From the NCBI RefSeq assembly GCF_000709795.1, contig NZ_KL503802.1, positions 186,001-250,000 on the forward strand: 64,000 nucleotides of DNA. The letters are read 5' to 3'. Both the position numbers and the translations under genes were made by a program. The notes beneath the pieces were generated by a model. The model was not told the DNA's origin and ran no database searches. It was given only the letters and a program-made list of their open reading frames with translations. The DNA comes from Bartonella bacilliformis Ver097. Lineage in GTDB: Bacteria; Pseudomonadota; Alphaproteobacteria; Rhizobiales; Rhizobiaceae. This document shows positions 50,562 through 61,152 of the stretch, in pieces. How positions within the stretch are numbered: the first letter of the stretch is position 1; the number at the start of each line of letters is the position of its first letter.

Positions 50562-53500
50562 ATGACTTATCAGCCACGTATATTTTCTATTTCTTCTGGA
50601 ACTCCGTTTCTATCTTATTTTGTTGATGCTTTTCTCTCAGGGAATATTATTCGTGATTTTGCACCCAATGGAAATATCCAAGCTGCTCTTGCTAATACCC
50701 TCATTTATGTACCAACGCGCCGTGCTGCCCGCGCTTTACGCGCAACTTTTGTCGAAAAAAGTCCTAGCCAATCAAGCTTTTTGCCAACGATCCTTCCTTT
50801 GGGAAGTATGGACGAAGACTGTTTTTTCTTTACTGGTGATTATACCAACGCTTTGACGATTCATCCTCCTATCAAAGAGAGTGAACGTCTCCTGCTTTTA
50901 GCACATCTCATTCGCTCTTGGCGTGAAAAATTACCAACGCATCTACGTGCCATATTTGGAACAGAAGATGTGCTCATTCCTGCAAATACAGCTGATGCTA
51001 TCTGGCTTGCCCAAGATTTAGCACGCTTGATGGATGAAGTTGAAACTGAATCTGCTGATTGGTCAAAACTCAAAGATATTGCACCTGATATGGTTGCTGA
51101 ATGGTGGCAAATCACTCTCGATTTTTTGACCATTGTTACACAAAATTGGCCATATATTTTAAAAGAAAAACAGCTAAATAATCCAGTTGAATGGCGTAAC
51201 CAAATCCTCAAAATGCAGGCAGACACTTTATACCGAACACAACCCAATAAACCGATTATTGCTGCTGGTGCGACAGGATCTATCCCTTCAATTGCTAATC
51301 TTTTAAAGGTGATCGCCTCCTTGCCTAAAGGAGCTGTTATTCTTCCAAACCTTGATCTCCAAATGGATGAAGAACAATGGAATGCATTAGGTTTGATCAA
51401 TGAAGAAACTGAAATTTTTGATCTCCCCAACCATGCATCTGCTGCTTTTAGCCATCCTCAATATCACTTAAAAAAACTTCTCTTTCTTATGCAATGTCAG
51501 CGCGCCCATGTTAAAGAAATTGGCCAGCAAAGTAGCATGAAGAAAAAACGCGCTGCCCTTTTATCAGAAGCATTAAGACCTGCCTCTACGACAGATCAAT
51601 GGGTACAAATCACACGCGATGATTATGAAAATCTCTGTGCCGATTTATCATTGGTTGAAGCCACCAATGAACATGAAGAAGCTCTGGCTGTTGCTATTGC
51701 TTTACGCCATGCCATTGAAGACCCCAAAAAAACTGCAGCGCTTATCACCAATGATCGCAATTTAGCACGCCGTGTTTCTGCTGAATTGCAACGATTTGGG
51801 ATTGAAGCTAATGATTCAGGAGGAATTCCACTTGCACAGACACTGCCTGCAACTTTATTACGGCTTATCTTAGAAAATCTGTTTAAACCTGGGGATCCCA
51901 TTGCATTTCTTTCTCTTCTCAAACATCCACTCACAACTCTGGGGCAAAATCGTCATCATTTACGTGAAATAGTGGAAAATTTTGAGCTCTTTGTTCTCCG
52001 AGGTGGAACTGGCCGCATTAATCTTTGCACATGTGATCAATTTTTTGAAACATGGATTAAAACGCACACACTCAACAGTTCGGGGACTAATAATTCAAGT
52101 CCCAACAGTTCAAATGCTAATGGTTCGAATAATTATAGCCTTGACCCACAAAAGAGTGAAGAAGCGCGCCTGCTTTGCCATCTTTTGGTAAAAGCTATCG
52201 AACCTTTGGTGTCTTTAATACAACAAAATAGAGAATGCACAATCAATGAAACAATTATAGCGACTGTTGAAGTTTTAGAAAATTTTGGGCGTGATGATGA
52301 CCATTCTCTTACTCGCCTTTATCAGGATGAAGCAGGAAAAACTTTATCAACTTTTCTGCGTGAATTAGTCAATGACCAATCAGGACTAAAATTTCATCTC
52401 CATGAATGGCCCGCTATGTTTTCAGCTCTCATAGCAACTCGTTCTGTAAGTCCTGCTCCTGGAGGACATTCACGTTTATTTATCTGGGGAACCTTAGAAT
52501 CGCGTCTACAAACAGTAGATACAGTCGTCATTGGTGGTATGAATGAAGGATCATGGCCTATCACAACCCGCAATGATACTTTTTTATCACGACCGATGAA
52601 AATGATGTTAACTCTTGAACCACCAGAAAAGCGCATTGGCCTTTCTGCACATGATTTCCAATGGGCTATGGGAATGGATAAAGTTATCATGAGCCGAGCC
52701 ATGCGGGTTAACCACGTTCCCTCTATTCCCTCACGTTGGTTACAACGCCTAGAAACAGTCATAGGTCAACAAGTTTGGAAACAAATTTGCGCACGGGGAA
52801 ACACATTGCTTTATTGGGCAAAAATTCTTGACACAACAAATATGATTTCCTCTGTAGAACGGCCTTGCCCTACTCCACCACTCGAGATGCGTCCACGTCA
52901 TTTTTCAATTACTGAAATAGAAACATTACGACAAGACCCTTATGCCATTTATGCTAAAAAAATCTTGCGTCTCAAACCGCTTAAACCGCTCATCCACGAT
53001 CCTTGTAATACTGAACGAGGAATACTTTATCACGCTATTCTTGCTGCCTTTTGCACGCGTATAAAAAATCCACATGCCACAGATGCGCTAGATACATTAT
53101 TGACCATTGGACGTGAAGAATTTGACAAACTAAACTTACCATCTGATATCGAAGCTATCTGGTGGCCAATGTTTGAAAATCTAGCGCCTCTCCTTATTCA
53201 ATGGGAACAAAGCCTTGGCCCCCGAAAACGACACGCTGAAGTAGAGGCTCAAAAAACACCCATAGGCACAACAGGTGTAACCCTTTCAGGACGCGTTGAT
53301 CGTATTGATATTTTACCTGGGGAAATGGCTGAAATCCTTGATTTTAAAATCAGCACTCCCCCTTCATCCACACAGGTTTTGACCTTATTATCTCCACAAT
53401 TAGCACTGGAAACAGCTTTATTAATGCAAGGAGCGTTTGTAGGCTTTCAGGATCTCACCCCCTTAAATTTATTATACATTCCTCTTAAAGGAAAAAATAA

Positions 53501-53735
53501 AATTAAACCGCAATCGATTATCCTAAATAAAAAAGTAACAAATCAAAAAAGCGCTGTTGATCTTGGTAAAGAGGCATGGAAACGCCTTATCTCATTAATG
53601 AACTACTATCAAAATCCACAACACGGTTATCTCTCGCATGCTCTCCCTTCACAAAACCGTTATGAAGGGGATTATGATCACTTAGCAAGAGTATTAGAGT
53701 GGTCAAATGATTTTCATAAAGCAGGCCAATCATGA
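50562..53735 (+). CDS. addB: Double-strand break repair protein AddB (alphaproteobacterial type)
   Basis: Subunit of the AddAB helicase-nuclease that resects DNA ends for RecA recombination. Length from the ATG at 50562 (MTYQPRIFSIS) is 1057 residues; a TTG at 50538 is an alternative, and neither has a clear ribosome binding site. N-terminal features include LIYVPTRRAARALRATF. The middle has the helicase-like VVIGGMNEGSWPITTRNDTFLSRPM. The C-terminal nuclease has LSGRVDRIDILPGEMAEILDFK, a PD-(D/E)xK core. A Ser/Asn-rich insertion lies at about residues 504-528. Its stop overlaps the addA start (ATGA), so both are made together. Confidence 0.93.
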   Translation: MTYQPRIFSISSGTPFLSYFVDAFLSGNIIRDFAPNGNIQAALANTLIYVPTRRAARALRATFVEKSPSQSSFLPTILPLGSMDEDCFFFTGDYTNALTIHPPIKESERLLLLAHLIRSWREKLPTHLRAIFGTEDVLIPANTADAIWLAQDLARLMDEVETESADWSKLKDIAPDMVAEWWQITLDFLTIVTQNWPYILKEKQLNNPVEWRNQILKMQADTLYRTQPNKPIIAAGATGSIPSIANLLKVIASLPKGAVILPNLDLQMDEEQWNALGLINEETEIFDLPNHASAAFSHPQYHLKKLLFLMQCQRAHVKEIGQQSSMKKKRAALLSEALRPASTTDQWVQITRDDYENLCADLSLVEATNEHEEALAVAIALRHAIEDPKKTAALITNDRNLARRVSAELQRFGIEANDSGGIPLAQTLPATLLRLILENLFKPGDPIAFLSLLKHPLTTLGQNRHHLREIVENFELFVLRGGTGRINLCTCDQFFETWIKTHTLNSSGTNNSSPNSSNANGSNNYSLDPQKSEEARLLCHLLVKAIEPLVSLIQQNRECTINETIIATVEVLENFGRDDDHSLTRLYQDEAGKTLSTFLRELVNDQSGLKFHLHEWPAMFSALIATRSVSPAPGGHSRLFIWGTLESRLQTVDTVVIGGMNEGSWPITTRNDTFLSRPMKMMLTLEPPEKRIGLSAHDFQWAMGMDKVIMSRAMRVNHVPSIPSRWLQRLETVIGQQVWKQICARGNTLLYWAKILDTTNMISSVERPCPTPPLEMRPRHFSITEIETLRQDPYAIYAKKILRLKPLKPLIHDPCNTERGILYHAILAAFCTRIKNPHATDALDTLLTIGREEFDKLNLPSDIEAIWWPMFENLAPLLIQWEQSLGPRKRHAEVEAQKTPIGTTGVTLSGRVDRIDILPGEMAEILDFKISTPPSSTQVLTLLSPQLALETALLMQGAFVGFQDLTPLNLLYIPLKGKNKIKPQSIILNKKVTNQKSAVDLGKEAWKRLISLMNYYQNPQHGYLSHALPSQNRYEGDYDHLARVLEWSNDFHKAGQS

Positions 53736-56700
53736 CAATCTTTTCTATTCCCCAAGCTGCCCTTGATGCACAAGCAGCCGCTACACATCCAACAACAAGC
53801 GTGTGGGTTTCTGCTAATGCGGGATCTGGGAAAACGCATGTTTTGAGCGAACGTGTTATCCGCCTGCTTTTAAATGGAACACCTCCAGCACGCATTTTAT
53901 GCCTGACCTATACCAAAGCTGCTGCTGCTGTTATGCAATCGCGTATTTTTCGCACACTTTCCAGCTGGAGTGAACTGGATGATCATCAACTTCAAACCAT
54001 TTTATCACGACTTGAAAATAAGCCCGTAAATGCGCAAAAACTTACCTATGCACGTCAGCTTTTTGCCCGAGCCTTAGAAACACCAGGGGGCCTAAAAATC
54101 CAGACCATTCACGCCTTTTGTGAAGCTTTATTGCACCAATTTTCTTTAGAGGCTAATATTGCTGGTCATTTTGAATTATTAGACGATATAAGTCGTAAAA
54201 AATTATTGCAACAAGCCCGTTGTCAACTTTTGACACATGACAATGCACAATCGTCTTTAAAACAACTGTTTAAAATTATTAACGAGGAAACATTTAATCA
54301 ATTGCTGCATGAAGCAACTCAAAAACAACATGAATTCTCAGATTTCTTATCTTTCATTCTCTCTGAAAATGGAGAGGAGCAGTTGCGCCAGTTTTTCAAC
54401 TTAGCAGCTGATGAAACACACCAACGGCTCTTAGAAAAAATTAAACAAACGGCCTTACTCTCGCCCCATGCAATGAAATATTATCAAACAAACGGAAATT
54501 CAAAAGCTAAAAATATCATTGCTGATTTTTCACAATTAGCGAGCGCATCTTCTGAAGAAAATATTATCAATCTTGTTTCAAATATTTATTTAACAACCAC
54601 AGGAAAACCGCGTGATTTCTCACGTTTGTTTTCTAACAAATCAAATGAAATTTGGTTCTTTGTTCAAAAAGAGATTGAAGAAAAACAAAATCAGCTCTCT
54701 ACTCTGTTAGAAAAATATCAATGTGTACAACTCGTCACACTGAATATGGTTGTTTTTCAGCTTTGTTCTCTTTATCTTAAAATCTATGCAGATTTAAAAA
54801 AGACCAATAGTCTGTTAGATTTTGATGATCTCATTGAACGCACACTCCATCTATTGCAACGCAGAGGTGCAAGCCAATGGGTACAATATAAACTTGATCG
54901 TGGTATTGATCATATTTTGCTTGATGAAGCGCAAGATACTAATCCTGAACAATGGCAAATTATTCAGCTTTTAGTGCAAGAATTTTTCACAGGAGAGAGT
55001 CAACGAACAAATATACGGACCATTTTTGCTGTTGGCGATGAAAAACAGTCTATTTATTCTTTTCAAGGGGCTGAACCAGAAAATTTTGCTAAAAATGGAC
55101 GGATGATCCAAAAACAGATACAGCATGTTAACGAGAAATTTGAAAAGATACAGCTGCATTATTCTTTTCGCTCAACAGCTGATGTGCTAAAAAGCGTCGA
55201 TCTCGTGTTTGAAACACCAGAAAATTATAAAGGACTTTCAGCAGATAATGCAAAAACAGTGCATGAACCCATTCGGGTGAACAGCCCGGGTGATGTCATT
55301 GTATGGGATGTTATCTCCAAACAAACAAGTACCCTACCTGATGATTGGCATTCAACGGTTGATCACTTAGATACACCTGAAGTGCGTTTGGCAGATAAAA
55401 TTGCAACAACCATTGCCGATTGGTTGCAAAAAGGCGAAATGCTTCCTGCAAAAGGGCGTCTACTCCGTGCCAGTGACATTATGATTTTGGTCCGTAAACG
55501 GGATCAATTTGTACCCGCTCTTTCTCGTGCACTAAAACTGCGCAATATTCCCGTGGCTGGTGCCGATCGTTTACAGCTCACCAGCCATATTAGTGTACAA
55601 GATTTGATGGCGCTTGCACGTTTTGTCTTGCATCCTAAAGATGATCTGTCCTTAGCTTGTGTTTTAAAAAGCCCACTTTTTGCACTAAGTGAAGAGGCAC
55701 TTTATCAATTGGCAGCTCAACGCACAGGATCACTTTGGCAAAGCTTGAATGCTCATGCATCATCACATAACTATTTTAAAGAAATTTTTGAAAATTTAAG
55801 TAAATATCGCGCTTTAGTTGACAAAATACCGGTTTTTGAATTCTACAGTCATATTCTCAATAATGATAAAGGACGACAAAAAATCCTTGCCCGTCTCGGG
55901 CCTGAATCTAAGGAAGTTCTTGATGCTTTTATGGATTATACACTCACGATTCAAAAGACTGGTTTACCAGGGCTACAAGCTTTTTTAGAAACATTGAGTA
56001 AAAACAAACCAGAAATTAAACGTGAACTTGATCAAAATCACGAAGAAGTGCGTATCATGACTGTCCATGCTGCCAAAGGGCTTGAAGCATCTGTTGTCTT
56101 TTTGGTTGATTCAGGCAGTGCTATCTGGAATTCACATTACGCGCCACATTTGTTCAAACTTCCCTTAAATGGCAAACAAGCGTTTATCTGGCGTCCAAAT
56201 GCAGAATTTAAAACAAAGCCCCTTGAAAAAGCACTTTCTCATTTAAAAGAAAGTGCTGAAGAAGAATATCGACGCCTTCTTTATGTAGGAATGACACGTG
56301 CTGAAGATCGATTGATTGTTTGCGGTTATAGCCAAAAACGGGAAGTTCCCAACACGTGGTTACATTTAGTGAAAAATTCCCTTAAGCCCTATGCTATTCT
56401 TACAAAAGACTCCGCAAACGATATTGTTGCCTGGCGCTATTCTATCACCCCCTCGACTTCCTTCCCAATAGATCCTAAAATACCTGGTGAGGCGAGCAAA
56501 AAATTTCCGCCTTTGCCTGCTTTTTTTCATCATAAAGTACCTGCAGAATCAGCTTTACCCAAAATATCCAAACCCTCCGTTACTAATTTTGCAACGGATA
56601 CAGATGGCGGAATTGAACTTTTCTCTGCTCAGAAAATTTTAAGTGTTTCACCTATTTTCGAAGCAAAAAACACCCACAAAGCTTTTAGCATCGAATATGG

Positions 56701-57199
56701 TAATTTGATTCACAAACTGCTGCAATATTTGCCTGATTGCCCTCTTGAAAAACGCCAGGATTACGCTCAACAATATCTCAATATCAAAGCCTCTCATTGG
56801 AATGAGACCAAAAAAAACAATGCCTTACACGATATTTGGGCAATCTTAGACAATCCGCATCTTAAATTACTTTTTTCAGACTCTTCACGCGCCGAAGTAT
56901 CCCTAATGGGCATTGTAAAAATCCGTGGTAAAGAACAAATGATTTCTGGTCGAATTGACCGTTTATGTATCACCCAAGATTGTATTCTCTTTGCTGATTT
57001 TAAAACTGGAACTCCACCAGAAGATGAAACTGGAATTACCCAAAACTATTGGTTACAAATAGCTCTTTATCGAAAAATACTGCAAACTATTTACCCTGAA
57101 AAAACCATTCAGGCTTTTCTTATTTATAGTCAAGGAGCGAAAATTTTCACGCTTCTCCCTAAAAAACTCGATACGCTTCTTGATGAAATTGCTCTATAA
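53732..57199 (+). CDS. addA: Double-strand break repair helicase AddA
   Basis: UvrD-like superfamily 1 helicase and nuclease, 1155 residues, partner of AddB. Helicase motifs are Walker A SANAGSGKTHVLSERVI near residue 28, motif Ia LCLTYTKAAAAVMQSRI, motif II HILLDEAQDTNPEQW, motif III VGDEKQSIYSFQGA, motif V IMTVHAAKGLEASVVFLV and motif VI EEEYRRLLYVGMTRAEDRL. The C-terminal nuclease has ISGRIDRLCITQDCILFADFKTG. The ATG overlaps the addB stop (ATGA). trxA follows 110 bases downstream. Confidence 0.96.
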   Translation: MTIFSIPQAALDAQAAATHPTTSVWVSANAGSGKTHVLSERVIRLLLNGTPPARILCLTYTKAAAAVMQSRIFRTLSSWSELDDHQLQTILSRLENKPVNAQKLTYARQLFARALETPGGLKIQTIHAFCEALLHQFSLEANIAGHFELLDDISRKKLLQQARCQLLTHDNAQSSLKQLFKIINEETFNQLLHEATQKQHEFSDFLSFILSENGEEQLRQFFNLAADETHQRLLEKIKQTALLSPHAMKYYQTNGNSKAKNIIADFSQLASASSEENIINLVSNIYLTTTGKPRDFSRLFSNKSNEIWFFVQKEIEEKQNQLSTLLEKYQCVQLVTLNMVVFQLCSLYLKIYADLKKTNSLLDFDDLIERTLHLLQRRGASQWVQYKLDRGIDHILLDEAQDTNPEQWQIIQLLVQEFFTGESQRTNIRTIFAVGDEKQSIYSFQGAEPENFAKNGRMIQKQIQHVNEKFEKIQLHYSFRSTADVLKSVDLVFETPENYKGLSADNAKTVHEPIRVNSPGDVIVWDVISKQTSTLPDDWHSTVDHLDTPEVRLADKIATTIADWLQKGEMLPAKGRLLRASDIMILVRKRDQFVPALSRALKLRNIPVAGADRLQLTSHISVQDLMALARFVLHPKDDLSLACVLKSPLFALSEEALYQLAAQRTGSLWQSLNAHASSHNYFKEIFENLSKYRALVDKIPVFEFYSHILNNDKGRQKILARLGPESKEVLDAFMDYTLTIQKTGLPGLQAFLETLSKNKPEIKRELDQNHEEVRIMTVHAAKGLEASVVFLVDSGSAIWNSHYAPHLFKLPLNGKQAFIWRPNAEFKTKPLEKALSHLKESAEEEYRRLLYVGMTRAEDRLIVCGYSQKREVPNTWLHLVKNSLKPYAILTKDSANDIVAWRYSITPSTSFPIDPKIPGEASKKFPPLPAFFHHKVPAESALPKISKPSVTNFATDTDGGIELFSAQKILSVSPIFEAKNTHKAFSIEYGNLIHKLLQYLPDCPLEKRQDYAQQYLNIKASHWNETKKNNALHDIWAILDNPHLKLLFSDSSRAEVSLMGIVKIRGKEQMISGRIDRLCITQDCILFADFKTGTPPEDETGITQNYWLQIALYRKILQTIYPEKTIQAFLIYSQGAKIFTLLPKKLDTLLDEIAL

Positions 57200-57309
57200 A
57201 TAAAAATCCTTTCCAAAAGAGCCTATAATCACTTATCTTCACTATACTGACATAAATTGAAGTCATACCAATCAATGTACAAAAAAGTGTAATATAAAGG
57301 AATAAATCA

Positions 57310-57633
57310 ATGACTTGTATAAAAATTAATAATAGCAATTTCGAAAATGAAGTTCTCACCTCCTCCATTCCTGTTGTGGTTGATTTTTGGGCAGAATGGT
57401 GTAATCCTTGCAAAATGATTGCACCAATACTTGATGAAATTTCAGCAGAAATGGAAGGTCAAGTTAAAATCGCCAAAATAAGCATTGACGAAAATCCAGA
57501 ACTGGCCACACAATATGGAGTGCGTTCAATTCCTACCCTCTTGATGTTCAAAAATGGTAATGTCTCGTCCAATGTAGTTGGCGCTACGTCTAAAAAGCGT
57601 CTTTGCGAATGGATTAAAGATAATCTTCGCTAA
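57310..57633 (+). CDS. trxA: Thioredoxin with CNPC active site
   Basis: Small disulfide reductase, 107 residues with the complete thioredoxin fold. It has [23 protein letters not shown], cis-Pro segment [12 protein letters not shown] and a conserved pre-helix Asp. The active site reads Cys31-Asn-Pro-Cys34 instead of the usual CGPC; middle residues tune redox potential and partner choice. AAGGA lies 8 bases before the ATG. The position after addA is conserved in relatives, which supports it being the main TrxA rather than a recent paralogue. A bidirectional terminator follows. Confidence 0.94.
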   Translation: MTCIKINNSNFENEVLTSSIPVVVDFWAEWCNPCKMIAPILDEISAEMEGQVKIAKISIDENPELATQYGVRSIPTLLMFKNGNVSSNVVGATSKKRLCEWIKDNLR

Positions 57634-57662
57634 TTTCATGCATAATAACTTTTTTCGTAAAG

Positions 57663-57693
57663 AAAAGGGAGCAAACAAGCAATCCCTTTTTTT
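57663..57693. terminator. Bidirectional terminator between trxA and prfC
   Basis: AAAAGGGA (57663-57670) and TCCCTTTT (57683-57690) form an 8-bp stem around a 12-base loop, with more T on the plus strand after the stem. On the minus strand the stem is also followed by CTTT. It sits between the convergent trxA and prfC stops and can serve both. Confidence 0.75.
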
Positions 57694-57714
57694 GATCTTT
57701 TAAGAATCATTTTT

Positions 57715-59292
57715 TTACTCAGAACGCGTTTGATAATCTTTGAAAGTTGCAAATTTTATTTTCGGAGCCCGTTCTGCTTCATAATTTAAAGAAAAAGCAT
57801 TTTCTGCCAAAAAAACTAGATCATTATCCAAATCATAAGCAATAGCGGATCGATGATTGGTGAGAAATTTTTGGAGTTCATTTTTACTTTCTGCAGAAAT
57901 CCAACGACACACATTAAAGCGTGCTGGCTCAAAGCCCACAGACAAAGAATATTCTACTTTAAGCCGCTCGGTTAAAACATCAATTTGCAAAGCACCAATC
58001 ACACCAACAAGAGCAGGCGATCCATCATCAGGAGTAAATAATTGTACAACTCCCTCCTCAGCCATTTGTTGCAACGCTTGCTTAAGCTTTTTTGCTTTCA
58101 TAGGATCATGCAAACAAACACGACGCAGAATTTCCGGTGCAAAATTTGGTACACCTTTAAAGAGAATATCTTCTCCCTCAGTCAATGTATCTCCAATACG
58201 CAAAGTTCCATGATTGGGAATCCCCACTACATCACCAGCATAAGCTTGATCAGCAATTTGACGCGAACGAGCAAAGAAAAATTGTGGAGATGAAAGTGTC
58301 ATTGGCTTTCCTGTCCGTACCAACTTCGTTTTCATGCTACGCTCAAGCCTTCCCGAGCACACACGCAAAAATGCAATACGATCACGATGATTGGGATCCA
58401 TATTGGCTTGAATTTTAAAGACAAATCCTGTCATTTTTGGCTCATCAGCACTGACTGTGCGTTGATCTGCCATCTGATCACGAGGACTGGGACCAAAATC
58501 GATTAATGCATTAATCAAATCACGAACACCAAAATTTCGTAAAGCTGAACCAAAATAAACCGGTGTCATATGTCCTTCACGGAAGGCTTGAAGATCAAAA
58601 TGTTTGCAAGCATTGCGAGCAAGCTCTACACCTTCAAGAAAGAGAGAACGCTGATATTCAGGAAGTAAATTGGCAACTTCATCCGGTCCAGAAACCACCC
58701 GTGAAGTTATTTCATCATCATGTTGACGAAAAGAATTATGATAAAGGTCAAAGGTACCAAAAAAATCTTTACCCATACCAATGGGCCATGTAATTGGTGC
58801 AGTATCAAGCGCGAGTTTTTCTTCAATTTCATCTAAAATTTCTAAAGGGTCACAGGCCTCACGATCCATTTTATTAACAAAAGTAACAATAGGGATATCT
58901 CGCATACGACACACTTCAAATAATTTTAGTGTTCTTGGTTCAATCCCACGGGCACCATCCAAAACCATAATCGCACTATCAACAGCTGTAAGAGTGCGAT
59001 ATGTGTCATCTGCAAAATCTTCATGACCTGGAGTATCTAATAAATTAAAAATATGATCTTCATATTCAAACGTCATGACCGATGTCACAACAGAAATACC
59101 GCGATCACGTTCAATATTCATCCAATCAGAACGCGTTTGAATACGATCTTTTTTTGCCTTAACCTCACCAGCGAGCTGAATTGCTCCACCAAACAACAAC
59201 AATTTTTCTGTCAGCGTTGTCTTTCCTGCATCAGGGTGAGCAATAATAGCAAATGTACGCCGCCGCTTTACTTCTTGCGCTCTACAATCCAT
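57715..59292 (-). CDS. prfC: Peptide chain release factor 3
   Basis: GTPase that removes RF1/RF2 from the ribosome after termination. Length is 525 residues. The start [31 protein letters not shown] contains G1; DTPGHEDF is G3 and NKMDREA is G4. Segments such as SVVTSVMTFEYEDH, GAIQLAGEVKAKK and DLVFLAENAF near the C-terminus are typical of RF3. The ATG overlaps the lysK stop (TAATG), so it is coupled to the upstream lysyl-tRNA synthetase gene. Confidence 0.95.
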   Translation of the reverse strand: MDCRAQEVKRRRTFAIIAHPDAGKTTLTEKLLLFGGAIQLAGEVKAKKDRIQTRSDWMNIERDRGISVVTSVMTFEYEDHIFNLLDTPGHEDFADDTYRTLTAVDSAIMVLDGARGIEPRTLKLFEVCRMRDIPIVTFVNKMDREACDPLEILDEIEEKLALDTAPITWPIGMGKDFFGTFDLYHNSFRQHDDEITSRVVSGPDEVANLLPEYQRSLFLEGVELARNACKHFDLQAFREGHMTPVYFGSALRNFGVRDLINALIDFGPSPRDQMADQRTVSADEPKMTGFVFKIQANMDPNHRDRIAFLRVCSGRLERSMKTKLVRTGKPMTLSSPQFFFARSRQIADQAYAGDVVGIPNHGTLRIGDTLTEGEDILFKGVPNFAPEILRRVCLHDPMKAKKLKQALQQMAEEGVVQLFTPDDGSPALVGVIGALQIDVLTERLKVEYSLSVGFEPARFNVCRWISAESKNELQKFLTNHRSAIAYDLDNDLVFLAENAFSLNYEAERAPKIKFATFKDYQTRSE

Positions 59293-60953
59293 TATTCCCC
59301 CATAGGCTGAGAAAGTACTTTAGCAATCAGGGCGCGCATTTCATCAACCCCATAAAGCGCTATAAAAGATCCAAATCTTGGTCCTCGTTCTTGTCCTAAT
59401 AAAACTTCGTAAAGCATTTGAAAAAAAGCAACTGAAACACCTGGGCCGCCTTCAGGACTTTTTTTGCTATGATCTTGATAACGTTCCGTTAAACGCGCAA
59501 CGTCAAGAAGTGAATTTTGAAGTGCATTGTCATCAACAATTTCTGGCAAATTTGCTAACTTTTCATCGATTTGAGCCAATATCGCGCGCTCAATATCATC
59601 AGGTACTCGAAACTGTTTATTGGGTTTGACAAAAACATCAAAATATTTAATGGCACACTTCACCAACAAATCAAGCGCTGGACATGTTTGTGCATTAGTT
59701 CCCTTAGAATAGCGAGAAATAAATCCCCAAAGAACGTCTTCATTTTCAGCATTTGAAGCACTAACCAAATTTAAAAGCATAGCAAAAGATACGGGCATAT
59801 CAACCTGCGGAGGACAACCGCTATGAATATGATATACAGGGTTATTAAATCGTTCCTTCCATTGTTGGCGACCGTAAGCAGCAAGATGCGCATAATATTC
59901 ATCAACAGTTTTTGGAATAACATCAAAATAGAGGCGTTTTGCTGTTTTAGGCTTTAAAAACATATAAAGTCCTAAACTTTCTGTTGGTGCATAAGTCAGC
60001 CACTCATCAATAGTCAAACCATTTCCCTTAGATTTGGAAATTTTTTGCCCTTTCTCATCCAAAAAGAGTTCATAATTAAATCCTTCGGGTGGATTACTAC
60101 CAAGCACTTTGCAAATTTTAGAAGACAGATTTACTGAATCAATCAGATCTTTTCCTGCCATCTCATAATCAACTCCAAGCGCTTTCCAGCGCATCGCCCA
60201 GTCCACCTTCCACTGACACTTAACTTTTCCACCAGTAACCTCTGTTTCAATAGTTTCACCTGTTTCAGGCTCAATATAGGTGATAGTGCCTTTTTTAACA
60301 TTCCGATCAATAATTGGAACTTGCAATACTTTTCCAGAAACAGGAGAAATAGGTAAAAAAAGCGCATAAGTTTCTTGTCGTTCTTCCCCCAATGTTGGCA
60401 AAACAATTTTCATCACCTCATCATAAGAAGCCAATATTTTTAGGAGAACTTCATCAAAACGGCCAGAACTGTAATAATCGGTAGCGCTAGCAAATTCATA
60501 ATCAAAACAGAAACGATCAAGAAAAGCACATAAGCGCATATTATTCGCCGCTCCAAAAGAAGGAGATGCATCCCCAAAAGTATTTGGAACACGACTGAGC
60601 GGTTGACCAAGATAATGTGCCATTTTTTCACGGTCAGGCACATTCTCAGGAACCTTACGCAAACCATCCATGTCATCAGAAAAACAAATAAGTTTTGTTT
60701 TAATTTTATCCTCAGTCAGAACATGGAATGCGTGGCGTACCATCGTCGTCCGTGCGACTTCCCCAAAGGTCCCAATATGCGGCAAACCAGAGGGTCCATA
60801 ACCTGTTTCAAATAAAACAGTCTCTGGATAACTTGTCTTTTCATAACGCTTGATAATCTTGCGTGCTTCCTCAAACGGCCAAGCTTTCGACTGAACAGCT
60901 TCATCTTTTAATTCAGATGTAAAACCAAAAGCATCAAACTGATTACGCGTCAT
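59292..60953 (-). CDS. lysK: Lysyl-tRNA synthetase, class I
   Basis: Charges tRNA(Lys) with lysine. It is a class I enzyme, as in most alphaproteobacteria and archaea, unrelated to the class II LysS. The HIGH-like motif is [19 protein letters not shown] and the KMSKS motif is KISKSKGNG. Length is 553 residues. Other support: [16 protein letters not shown] and [19 protein letters not shown]. The gene is directly upstream of prfC, with a one-base overlap. Confidence 0.96.
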   Translation of the reverse strand: MTRNQFDAFGFTSELKDEAVQSKAWPFEEARKIIKRYEKTSYPETVLFETGYGPSGLPHIGTFGEVARTTMVRHAFHVLTEDKIKTKLICFSDDMDGLRKVPENVPDREKMAHYLGQPLSRVPNTFGDASPSFGAANNMRLCAFLDRFCFDYEFASATDYYSSGRFDEVLLKILASYDEVMKIVLPTLGEERQETYALFLPISPVSGKVLQVPIIDRNVKKGTITYIEPETGETIETEVTGGKVKCQWKVDWAMRWKALGVDYEMAGKDLIDSVNLSSKICKVLGSNPPEGFNYELFLDEKGQKISKSKGNGLTIDEWLTYAPTESLGLYMFLKPKTAKRLYFDVIPKTVDEYYAHLAAYGRQQWKERFNNPVYHIHSGCPPQVDMPVSFAMLLNLVSASNAENEDVLWGFISRYSKGTNAQTCPALDLLVKCAIKYFDVFVKPNKQFRVPDDIERAILAQIDEKLANLPEIVDDNALQNSLLDVARLTERYQDHSKKSPEGGPGVSVAFFQMLYEVLLGQERGPRFGSFIALYGVDEMRALIAKVLSQPMGE

Positions 60954-61152
60954 GATTTTATCCTATATATTAAACTTTTTAACAATTAAAGTGTGCGGTT
61001 GTTGAACTTTTTCGCCAAGAATAGCAGAATAAAAATTGCAAAATTTTTATCTCACTTTTATTCACTCTATAATTTATGTTTCATTACTTTAGTTTAGTCT
61101 TCTTCATGTTTATAGAACAAAGAATATGAGAACATAAACTGTTATTTCTTAT

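Noticed and set aside
50861..51430. 189-codon open frame antisense to addB
   Set aside because: Entirely inside a recognised gene on the opposite strand; no family motif, no ribosome binding site considered convincing.
52120..52140. GGTTCGAAT, which resembles a tRNA T-loop
   Set aside because: Lies in the Ser/Asn-rich coding repeat of addB; no matching acceptor or anticodon stems around it.
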